Assembly (NCBI GenBank): GCA_948474755.1
Contig: CAOLHI010000489.1
Coordinates: 868,001-932,000 of the forward strand
Direction: 5' to 3'
From: Ctenosaura bakeri
Taxonomy: Eukaryota > Chordata > Lepidosauria > Squamata > Iguanidae
Length of the DNA stretch: 64,000 nucleotides
Below, piece after piece: positions 10,550-19,561 of this stretch. The notes beneath the pieces were generated by a model. That model was not told the origin of the DNA and searched no databases. It worked only from the letters and a program-made list of their open reading frames with translations. A program made the position numbers and the translations under genes. The stretch's first letter is position 1. Every line of letters starts with the position of its first letter.

Positions 10550-12980
10550 GTGCTATTATTCTTGGATGACGCCTTCCTCAACCAAATGACTGCACATTCA
10601 AAGAGGAGAGATAAAGTAAAAATAGGAGATTTCAATTACCCGGATATATGCTGGCAGTCAAACTCTGCCAAGACAGCAAGGCCCAGCAAGTTTCTTGCTT
10701 GTCTTGCAGACAACTTCATGGTCCAGAAGGTGGAAGAGGCCACAAGGGGATCAAATATTCTAGATCTGGTCTTGACCAACAGGGATGACCTTGTTAATGA
10801 GGTAGAAGTGGTTGGATCTTTAGGGGGGAGTGACCATGCCCTGTTGGAATTTAGCATTCAGTGGGAAGGAGAAGATAAGTGTAGCCAGACACTCATCTTA
10901 GATTTTAAAAAAGCGGACTTCTGTAAACTTAGGGAGCTGCTGGCTGGAATTCCGTGGTCAGGAATAGTGAAAGGGAAAGGAGTTCAGGAGGCATGGGAGT
11001 TCCTTAAAAAGGAGATACTGAAGGCACAGTCTAAAACTGTGCCAATAAGGAGGAAAAATGGAAGGCATCTGAAGAAACCAGAATGGTTGACTAAAGAACT
11101 CTCAGTTGAGCTAAGAGTCAAGAGAAACATGTATAGGAAATGGAAGAAGGGGGAAACCACCAAAGAAGAATTTCAGCAAGTAGCTAGGAGATGTAGGGAG
11201 GAAGTCAGAAAGGCTAAAGCACAGAACGAACTTAGGCTGGCCAGAGACATCAAAAACAATAAAAAGGGTTTTTTTAAATATGTCTGCAGCAAAAGGAAAA
11301 AGAAGGAGACAGTAGGGATCGCTGCGCAGAGAAGATGGTGAGTTACTCACAGGGGGAAGAGAAAAGGCAGAACTACTTAACACCTTCTTTGCCTCCGTTT
11401 TTTCCCAGAAGGATACAAGCACTCAACCTGGTGGTTGGGAAGCAGGGGAGGAAGCAGGAGAAATGAGGCACATAATAGGTAGAGAGGTGGTACAGGAATA
11501 CCTGGCCACATTGGATGAATTCAAGTCTCCAGGGCCAGATGAATTGCATCCTAGGATATTAAAAGAGCTGGCAGAGGTCATTTCGGAACTGCTTGCTATA
11601 ATTTTTGAGAAATCTTGGAGGACAGGAGAAGTTCCAGCAGACTGGAAGAGGGCAAATGTTGTCCCCATCTTCAAGAAGGGGAAAAAAGAGGACCCAAATA
11701 ATTATGGCCCAGTCAGCCTGACATCAGTACTCGGAAAGATACTGGAGCAGATCATTAAGCAGTCAGTTTCTAATCATTTAGAAAGCAACGCAGTAATCAC
11801 GAGAAGTCAACATGGATTTCTCAAAAATAAGTCATGCCAGACTAATCTTATCTCTTTTTATGATAGAGTTACTAGCTTGATAGATGAAGGGAATGCTGTG
11901 GATGTAGCATACCTTGATTTCAGTAAGGCCTTCAACAAAGTTCCCCATGACATTCTTGCAAAGAAGCTAGTAAAATGTGGGCTGGACAGGGCTACTGTTA
12001 TTTGGATTTGTAATTGGTTGACCGACCGAACCCAAAGGGTGATCACGAATGGCTGCTTTTCATCCTGGAGAGAAGTGACTAGTGGGGTGCCACAGGGTTC
12101 TGTCCTGGGCCCAGTGCTGTTCAATATTTTTATCAATGACTTGGATGAAGGAATAGAGGGCGTGCTCATCAAATTTGCAGATGACACCAAATTGGGAGGG
12201 GTTGCTAATACGCCAGAGGACAGGATCAAAATTCAAAATGACCTGGATAGATTGGAGAGCTGGGCCAAGGCGAACAAAATGAAATTCAACAGAGAGAAAT
12301 GTAAGGTCCTACACTTAGGTAGAAAAAATGGAATACAGAAATATAGGATGGGGGACACGTGGCTGGATAGCAGTACGTGTGAAAGGGATCTAGGAGTCTT
12401 CATAGACCACAAGCTGAACATGAGTCAGCAGTGTGATGCGGCAGCCAAGAAAGCCAATGCAATTCTCGGCTGCATCAATAGGAGTATGGTGTCTAGATCG
12501 AGGGAGGTACTGGTACCACTCTACTCTGCTTTGGTTAGACCCCATCTTGAATACTGTGTCCAGTTCTGGGCACCCCAATTCAAGAAGGATATTGACAAGC
12601 TGGAGCAAGTCCAGAGGAGGGCGACCAAAATGGTGAGAGGCCTGGAAGCCATGCCCTATGAGGATAGACTTAGAGAGCTGGGTATGTTTAGTCTGCAGAA
12701 GAGGAGGTTAAGAGGGGACATGATAGCCATGTTTAAATATTTGAAGGGATGCCATGTAGAGGAAGGAGGGGGCTTGTTTTCTGCTGCTCCAGAGACCAGG
12801 ACAAGGAGCAATGGATTCAAGCTGCAGGAAAGGAGATTCCACCTGAACCTCAGGAAGAACTTCCTGACAGTCAGGGCTGTCCGGCAATGGAATCTGCTGC
12901 CTCGGAGTGTAGTGGAGTCTCCTTCCTTGGAGGTTTTTAAGCAGAGGCTTGATGGCCATCTGTCAGGATTGCTTTGAGGG
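10550..12980 (+). pseudogene. CR1 ORF2 (endonuclease end + reverse transcriptase), one frameshift
   Basis: Part one (10550-11341, the first codons belonging to flanking MITE) carries the C-terminal APE-type endonuclease motifs: GDFNYPDICW near residue 27 and SDHALLEF near residue 94. A basic linker follows. The frame changes by net +1 at about 11310-11325. Part two is open from there; its first Met is at 11463 and gives 504 residues. Reverse transcriptase landmarks in that numbering are [13 protein letters not shown] (21-33), HGFLKNKSC (117-125), LDFSKAF with catalytic D152, [10 protein letters not shown] (208-217) and FADD with D240-D241. The C-terminal CR1 block has [11 protein letters not shown], then [18 protein letters not shown] and a stop after LSGLL. 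All three catalytic aspartates remain. The missing 5' end and the shift make it inactive as it stands. Not a host gene. Confidence 0.92.
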
Positions 12981-13059
12981 TGTTCCTGCATGGCAGGGGG
13001 TTGGACTGGATGGTCTGTGTGGTCTCTTCCAACTCTACATTTCTATGATTCTATGATTC
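10562..13059 (+). mobile_element. CR1 LINE, 5'-truncated, about 2.5 kb
   Basis: Encodes the end of the endonuclease and almost the whole reverse transcriptase. The 3' end has the CR1 hallmark: 'ggactggatggtctgtgtgg', 'tcttccaactctac' and an octamer tail built from repeats of ttctatga. The tail merges with the attcc of the MITE it inserted into. ORF1 and the first part of the endonuclease are absent, as is usual for target-primed insertion. Confidence 0.93.
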
Positions 13060-13202
13060 CACTTTCAACATTCTGGGGTTTGTAGTTTACTGAAGCCAAA
13101 GAGCTCTCTGACTGAGAATTCTAAATGCCCCTCCCTAAACTGCAGACCCCAGGATTCCATAGGACAAGACAAAGCCGCAGGAGGTACCCAAAGGTATGTT
13201 AC

Positions 13203-13662
13203 AATAACATCCAAAACCCACAAAACAGAGATACCTTAACTGGACCAACCAAAAATGCACAAAATACATCACGTAAGCTTTGAAAGCTCCACTGGCTTCT
13301 TCATCAGGCAAAGGCATTAAAAATCATACAGGAAAAATTAAATTCCACTAGCAATGTTAATGGAGTTTAAATTTTATTGTCTGGATTTCAAAATTCCTTG
13401 TCTCCTAGAGCTTACAGGACCAAAGAGAGGAGTGGCCTCTGACTATATGGATGCAGAGCATCTTATTTGACAACAAATGAAAACAACATCTTGACACAAT
13501 GTAGGCCTATGACATGATTTTTTTTCCTTCTCCTCTATGATTTTTAACACCTTTGCCTGGAGAAGAAGCCAGTGTAGCTTCAAAAGCTTGCATGATGCAT
13601 TTTGTGCATTTTTTGATTGGCCCAATAAAGGTATTGCTGTTTTGTGGATTTTGGACGCTATT
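13203..13662. repeat. Large inverted repeat, two arms of about 127 bp
   Basis: Left arm 13203-13328 and right arm 13536-13662 are reverse complements with moderate divergence. Matching landmarks: left 'tccaaaacccacaaaacag' with right 'ctgttttgtggattttgga'; left 'tggcttcttcatcaggcaaa' with right 'tttgcctggagaagaagcca'. The spacer is about 207 bp. Fits a fold-back DNA element or two head-to-head copies of one repeat. The blocks 'aagctt' and 'ggcccaataaagg' recall a repeat common in reptile genomes. Confidence 0.75.
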
Positions 13663-14106
13663 GCATTTTGCTGTGTGACCAACAACGCCACCCCAGATAT
13701 GTTTTTCAAAGGTATGTTGTTCGCTTTAGAGAAACTGATGTGTTTATGTGTTTGAGTATTTACACCTTGCCCTTCAGTGAAACAAATCTCCCATGATGAT
13801 TTAAAAATGATTAATTTGATAATTGCCTGTCCTTGGATTGTTACTGCAGTTTAGGCCTCCTTGGAGACACCCCAAAGATATCATTTTGATATCAATAATG
13901 TGGCTCTCTTCCACCACCCCTCTCCACATGTTTGTGAGGCCCCCAGACAAGTACAGCACTAGGCTTGGCCACTAATTGCTGAACATTCCATTCTCCACCT
14001 AGGCAGATTCTTGCTTTAGGAGACCTCTCTGCAAACACCCTCATTATGTATGCAAACACCCTCATTATGTATTGTGTGTCTGTATTTAATAAAGATCATC
14101 ATTTCC

Positions 14107-15057
14107 TTTTTTTTTTTTAATTTTATTAAACTATAACACAAAAACAAACGAAAAATAAAACACCATGTGTTATACATAATGGTGAGTTAGAAAACAAACA
14201 AACAAACCAAACAAAACAAAACAAAAAATTTTTTTTCCTTCTTTTAAACAATGCAAACTGATATTATTGTTTTTCCCTTCCCCTAAAATCATAAACTTTT
14301 TCAGCTTGTTCCGTTCATACAACTTATACATTTTTGTTACGTATCTTCAATTCTTATTTTCATTATATTCATTTTTATTATTATACTTTCACTCTTAATT
14401 CAATATTTTTCACTCCCATTTAATCTCTTACTATTATTAATTATAAACTTATTACTTAATATCTCTAAAAATAACCTCTCTCTAAAACCAATTACCTTTT
14501 AACTTTTTTCCCCCTTTTAAACATTGAACATCACATATCAAATTACATCTATAAATCACAAGTTTAACACACACAGATAATAAACAATATAAAAATACAA
14601 AATAAAAGATAAAAGTAATAATAAAAAAAACCCACCCCCAGAGCCAACTTTTTATTTAATCCACTTTCCAAAATTGCCATTCTTCTTTTAACAGGGTAGC
14701 ATTACCATCTCTTTTCAAAACTTTTTCTAAAAATATTTTCCAAATTTCTTCAAAATCATTTGTTTTTGCCAAACCTTTCATAAACCTAATTCTACATGTT
14801 AGTTTATCATTGATTGCAATTTTCCACACTTCTTTATACCATTCTTCTATTTGAAATTTTTCATTTGTCTTCCATTTTTTTGCTATTATTAATCTCGCTG
14901 CAGTTAACAAATTTGTTATTAATTCTTTCTTTGCCTGAGTACACTCTAGCTTATTATATATGGACAACAACGCTATATTTGGACATACTGGTATTTCTAA
15001 TCCTATAATCTCTTTTATCTCTTTAAAAACCTTTTGCCAAAATTCCTTTATCTTGTT
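14107..15057 (-). mobile_element. L1 LINE insertion with 15-bp target duplication
   Basis: The inserted DNA is flanked by a perfect 15-bp direct repeat, aagatcatcatttcc, at 14092-14106 and 15058-15072. A poly-T run starts immediately at 14107, i.e. a poly-A tail on the minus strand. The copy is 951 bp: about 550 bp of AT-rich 3' UTR plus the last part of ORF2. The perfect duplication indicates a fairly recent insertion. Confidence 0.92.
14656..15056 (-). pseudogene. L1 ORF2 C-terminal fragment (open)
   Basis: The frame is open from the 5' junction of the insertion to a stop at 14656, about 133 residues. It reads through KEFWQKVFKEIKEIIG, then ECTQAKKELITNLLTAARL, AKKWKT, EEWYKEVWKIA and a conserved 'NDKLTCRIRFMKGLAKTNDF'-type block, as in the C-terminal domain of lizard L1 ORF2p. 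There is no Met at the 5' end because the copy is truncated. The catalytic core is absent. Confidence 0.85.
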
Positions 15058-15319
15058 AAGATCATCATTTCCAAAATGGTTTGCTTCTTGACTTGGCCTG
15101 ACCCCATAAACATTGGGTTACAAGATCCTGCTGCGTTACCCTGCCTCTCATAGTGCCAAGCAGTGCTCTTGACTAATTTCCCCATCTTGTGTAATTGTAA
15201 GGTTATTTACGTGTTCCTCCCGGGACCCCCAGTAAACAGGGTAACAGGATTTACAGTCTAAATGGGACAGGATACACAAGGAAAAGGGGATGGCAGCACA
15301 GGCTGACTGCTCTTCTGTC

Positions 15320-15545
15320 CCTCAGAGGCCACACTAGTGGCAGCTGGACATGGAGGGAGTAGCACTCACCAGTTGCTTGGTCCAGGCATGGTAGAACTGT
15401 ATGTGGATGCTCTTCCCTCCCATAGAGACCAGAGCAATGGCAGTTGGAACATGGAGGGAGGACCTCTCACCGGCAACTGGGACCAAGGCACAATGGAGCT
15501 GTGCTTGGCTGCTTTTGGCTCCCTCAGAATGAGGACAGTTGATAC
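15320..15545. repeat. Degenerate tandem duplication, unit about 100 bp
   Basis: Two full and one partial unit. Repeated landmarks are 'gtggcagctggacatggagg' / 'atggcagttggaacatggag', 'actcaccagttgcttggtcc' / 'ctcaccggcaactgggacc', and a 'ccctc...agag/agaatgag' boundary at about 15320, 15415 and 15522. Units differ by many substitutions, so the array is old. No coding meaning seen. Confidence 0.6.
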
Positions 15546-15922
15546 AATGACAGTTGATACACGGAGGAACTGATACTGATAGCAGAACATGTATTCTTTC
15601 TCTAGATTCACCTTTCATTCAAATATATTCTTAATGAATATATTTATAAATATGCCAATACTGCAAACACATAACCAGTGCCCCTCCTCATAAGAGAACT
15701 AATACTTATTGGGACAGTGGGGAATTTGAAACCATAGATTACTTCTGCAAGGAGTAAAGAGTCTGAATTTTCCATTTCTCAGTTTCTATTACATTTAGTA
15801 GCTTTTAGGGCCGTGGTGTGTAACAACGAGTCTCTAGTTCCGAAACTGTGAAACTCAGACACTGCAAACCCAGGGTCCTAAGGATGCATATCCTGGGATT
15901 GTTTTCTTTTTGAAACCATCAA

Positions 15923-16298
15923 TCTAATATATAAAAGTCAAAGTTTGTTTGTCTGTGTCAGGTGAAGACCTCATATGATTGGCTGCCTAAGAAGATTCTA
16001 TGAAATCCTGGGGTTTGTAGTTTAGGGAGGGGCCTTTAGAAATCTCAGCCAGAGAGCTCTTGGGCCTGGCCTGTTGCTAGGGAGATGAGGCCTAGTAGCA
16101 AGGAGAAGGGCAGTGTATTCCCTCAGGAACCCAACCTCTGTATGTTATGAATACAGATTGGATTGGGGAATATGGGGAAATGTTATAGGTACTGGACAAG
16201 ACAGTTTGGGGAATTAGAGACACAGGATCTCAAATCTTTCTAACAAGTATTATCTATGACAAAATAAAATCCCAGGCAATGCTAGGTATATACGCTAG
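15923..16298 (+). mobile_element. Non-autonomous Helitron
   Basis: Starts with TC (TCTAATATATAAAAGTC) directly after an A (15922) and ends with CTAG (16295-16298) directly before a T (16299), the A/T target rule of Helitrons. Just inside the 3' end is a hairpin, ccaggc-aat-gctagg (16272-16286), about 10 bp before CTAG. No Rep/helicase coding sequence is present. The interior (about 15990-16085) has a stretch like MITE family 1 (gaaatcctggggtttgtagt ... agagagctct), so it carries a captured or inserted fragment. Confidence 0.8.
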
Positions 16299-17570
16299 TT
16301 AATTATAATTTACAAAAACTCCATAGCCTACAGTATCACTAAGTGGCAGACCTCATGCCCCTCAGAAGTAAAAGAGATTCACAAGAGCAGAGATCTCCTA
16401 AAGAAAATGAAATCTTGAGGCCAAGTCCAAATACCTACAGCTGGTTTAGGGTGGAGCTTATTTTCTACTCTCTCACCCTCTTCTCTCTCTCTCTCTCTTA
16501 TTCACATGAAGGTTTCAATGAACCCGAACATTTATATTATTCCATCTTACACTGAGAGATAGCCTGATGTAGTGATTTAAGCATTGGACAGTATTACAGT
16601 ATTTACTCTCTCATTAACACTTTTTTGATTATCTTTTTGGAATGTTATTCCTCTCTCTGCTTCTCAGTTGGTGTGTTTTATCTGTCTGTTCACCTCCATG
16701 GGCCCGAAAGCAGCTTGGAGAGAGGACAATATGAAGGTGTAAAAAGGGTTGTGGAAGCCAAGGAGTTAAGAACTGATTCTCTCCCTTTCTCTCTCTCAAA
16801 CACACACATCTTCTGTTAGGTATTGCAGCCTGGGAGGCTGGTTTAGGTTAAAAAGAATGTCAGGATGGAAACTACAATGTGATTAACACCATATGTACTT
16901 TGATCCTATGGTTTCAGCTGCTGCCACTGCTGCAATAGACTGCTGCAGATTACTCTGTCATACACGTGGCCAAAATGCCTTCTATACATAAACAAACACA
17001 GGAGTCCTAGCAGGGGACATACCTGCCAACATTTCACAGATAGAAATAGTGACATATACAGAGCATCCTTCTTTACAGACTAAAGATTACTGTTTGCTTC
17101 TCACCACTCTGCTTCTTACCCATTAGCTGGAATCCTGTTACTGACATGGGTTCATGTAAATGTGGCTTATGTCTGTTTTTGGATGGAGCACAAAGTGTGA
17201 TTCTGTAGCCCTTTGCACAACACAAAAAAAATCCTTTCCCATTCCCATCCTGGGCAGCTGCTAAGCCCCTTGAAGGGCCATTGCTATGTCTGCTTACAGA
17301 AAAAAGCAGAGGGGTCATTCAACCGACGTTGCTCCATGGGGAAGGGATAGAAAAGTGAACTTCATCTGTGAGTATATTCTCATTTCCTTTTCCCTCTGAG
17401 CTGAGACAAGTGGATTTGTCAACATCTGAATTGCCTTTCCGTTGTCTTCCCTTCCCACTGGTAGAGGGCTGTAGCCCCTCTTAGGGTTTGTCAGTTGTTG
17501 GCCTAGGGCCCGATGCAGCACAAAGAACTAGAGTGTAGCCCCTTGCACCCCATCCCAAAAAAAATATATC
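16299..17570. other. Mostly unannotated stretch with a (TC)n tract
   Basis: A short pyrimidine run (ctctctctct) lies at about 16478-16498 and a tRNA-SINE-like head (gatgtagtgatttaagcatt) at 16566-16586 without a recognisable body. No gene seen. Confidence 0.45.
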
Positions 17571-18525
17571 TGTAAGGCCCCACTTTGGGGGTCCCCAATG
17601 TCAGTATGGCTTGGATTGACACCATACCTAATTGGCAACACATTTATTGGCTCTGATATCAAATTCAAGCCTGAGAGATGACAGAGAGGTCAAACTGAGT
17701 GAGGGAAAGAATTTGACTGTAAATGTGAGAAGTATAGGTCAAATCCAAAATTCCTCCAGGTAAGACTGAGTCACTTGTCAGGCAAATACATATCATTCCT
17801 GTGGATAATAGGCTTAAATGGAAGCTGGACTTTTCCAGGGAATCCAACTGTGAGGAGCCCACCAGGACACTGATTGATAGATATTCACCTGGATTCTTTT
17901 GTCTGTCCTCACAACACCCACAACAGACAGCTATTACAACGTCCATCATGTCTTTGTTAGTCAAAGCAATAAGCCCATCAACAGGCGAATGACTCATTGT
18001 CCACAACAGGTTGCCTTTGTCTTGCATCTGGAACCTTCACAGCCACAAGCCATTTTCAGGGTACAAATACCCCTGATTTGAGGATGCCTAGTGCAGTCTC
18101 TTGAAGGTCTACCCGTCACTCTGTCCGTCTGGCTCCTGAATGAGAACTGTCCTTAGGTCCTACCTAAGCCAAAATACATTTCTGCTCTTCACTACTCTTC
18201 TGGACTGGTAATTATAAATCCCCCCAAATCCCTCAGCCTCTCTATAATTTTTCCTCTTTTTCTCTTTCAGCTAGCTTTTGTGTGAATGTGTGATTGCATG
18301 TACCTTGTATGCATGCGTGAGTAAATTCCTCTCAATAAAATCATTTATTAGACAATTCTGCTTGGTTTTTGGCTTGGCCTGACCCCGTAAACATTGGGTA
18401 AAAAGATCTCACTAGGTTACCTTGCCTCTTGCATTGCTATTGCTTGTGCTCTGGCCAGTTTCTATTATCCATTATTTGGAGCACATTGAGGTGTCCCCCA
18501 CGGGACCCCAGAAATCAGGGTAACA
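17571..18525 (+). mobile_element. Solo LTR (family B, related 3' end to family A)
   Basis: Starts TGTAAGG and ends GGGTAACA, flanked by tatc (17567-17570) and tatg (18526-18529), a 3-of-4 match to a 4-bp target duplication. The last 160 bp closely follow family A (ggcttggcctgaccccgtaa, attgggtaaaaagatc, gtgtccccca). A TATA-like box (TATAAAT, 18213-18219) lies 115 bp before AATAAA (18334-18339), giving a normal U3-R-U5 layout. The 5' two-thirds differ from family A. No internal viral genes. Confidence 0.75.
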
Positions 18526-18767
18526 TATGGTAGGGCTGAGACAAGTAACTGCATGGTCAAAGTGTTACACTTTGCTTATCTGGTACAGGAACTTAGCCAT
18601 TGCAGGCCAGAGGTTGCATAACACCTGCAGGAGCATATTCATTATTTACCTTGTAATTATTCTATCCTGATCTAAAAGCTATGGGGCTGCTTCTTCTTTG
18701 GATTACAGATATGCTGAGAAAATATAATTATCCCCAGTCAGCTTGTCTGCTGATCTCAAGGCAATTC

Positions 18768-18890
18768 CACCAACTCCAGCACCTTCCAGATGTTTTGGAC
18801 TATAATGCCCATCAGCTCCAGCAAGCAGAGCCAACAGGCAGGAATGATGAAGCCTGTAGTCCAAATATCTAGAAAGCTGAGGAAGGCTGA
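18768..18890. repeat. Fold-back repeat (family 3), both arms
   Basis: The left arm 'ccttccagatgttttggact' with 'ataatgcccatcagctcc' pairs with 'gatgaagcctgtagtccaaa' and 'atatctagaaagctgagg'. This is the fullest copy of the family here. Length about 120 bp. The type is a short palindromic non-autonomous element. Confidence 0.65.
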
Positions 18891-19202
18891 CTTTGAGGGT
18901 ATATAATGCAGACTCCCCTGTTGAAACTAATTCTGGGTTTGCTCAGTTGCTGACTGAACAGAAGATCACTTGTGAATTCCACATTCACTATATTGAACAC
19001 TATGGTAGAAGAAAAGCAGAATGTAATTCACAAAATATAATCAAATGAACCAACAGTTTCACATGTGAAATGGCAAAATTAGCCTTATCATTAGGCTGAG
19101 CAAGGCAACTTCCTTAGCTTGTAGATCTGCAGTGTCAACAAAGAGTAGAAAATCGTTATAATTGTAATAATTGCAAATAACTATCAATTATTCAATTTGT
19201 AG

Positions 19203-19330
19203 TTGACAGTCTGAATCCTAACTAAAGTAGACCCATTAAATCAATGGGATTTACCTATCTCTTAATTCACCATTCAACTTTTAATTCAGTTAGTCTGTTT
19301 TACTTGGGACTAATCAACAGGATTCAGGAA
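19203..19330. repeat. Ancient dispersed repeat (family E) fragment
   Basis: Carries 'acccattaaatcaatggga' with 'tttacctatct' and a nearby 'acttgggactaatcaacagg', diverged versions of the self-complementary core at 25.82 kb. Confidence 0.4.
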
Positions 19331-19337
19331 GTTCTCA

Positions 19338-19561
19338 TTGCTGTTGTGTGCCTTCAAGTCTTTTCCAACTTATGGTGACCCTAAAGTGAATCTATCCTAG
19401 GGTTTTCTTGACAAGATTTGTTCAGAGAGGGTTTGGGGAGGCTGGGAGAGTGTGATTTGCCTACATTCACCCAGTTAGGTTTTCATGACTGAGCCAGGAT
19501 TCGAACTCTGCTCTCCCAGAGTCCTCATACAACACTCAAACCATTATACCATACTGGCTCT
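19338..19561 (-). mobile_element. Sauria-type SINE
   Basis: Reverse-strand copy: tail 'tgtgtgccttcaagtc', 'cttatggtgaccctaaagtg', body 'ttttcttgacaagatttg', then 'gactgagccaggattcgaac' (B-box region) and head 'accattataccatactggct'. The B-box ggattcgaac is well kept, so this is among the better preserved copies. Confidence 0.9.

Larger units (their letters stand above)
10525..13160. mobile_element. MITE family 1 split by a CR1 insertion
   Basis: The left part (10525-10561) has ggcc at its edge, then 'ctacactgttatagtgc' and ends at ctattattc. The right part (about 13055-13160) resumes with 'ttccactttcaacattctgg', then 'ggggtttgtagttt', 'agagctctctg' and 'ccccaggattccatagg'. Together they reproduce the order seen in the intact copies at 23.15, 26.74 and 44.97 kb. 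The far right inverted end is missing. The CR1 therefore inserted after this MITE. Confidence 0.7.
13839..15246 (+). mobile_element. Solo LTR (family A), internally deleted and split by L1
   Basis: Begins TGTTAC and ends GGTAACA, an inverted pair, and is flanked by the 4-bp direct repeat ggat (13835-13838 and 15247-15250). Without the inserted L1 it is about 440 bp. It lacks roughly 450 bp, including the TATA region, compared with the copy at 35005-35892. At the deletion point a 21-bp unit (gcaaacaccctcattatgta plus one base) is present twice in tandem at about 14031-14072. A polyadenylation signal AATAAA lies at 14088-14093. No gag, pol or env remains nearby. Confidence 0.85.

Noticed and set aside
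11423..12991. Several antisense and shifted frames across 10.6-13.0 kb
   Set aside because: They are shadows of the CR1 reverse transcriptase.
13839..18525. One endogenous provirus bounded by the LTRs at 13.8 and 17.6 kb
   Set aside because: Each LTR has its own flanking 4-bp repeat and they belong to different families; no gag, pol or env lies between them. They are separate solo LTRs.
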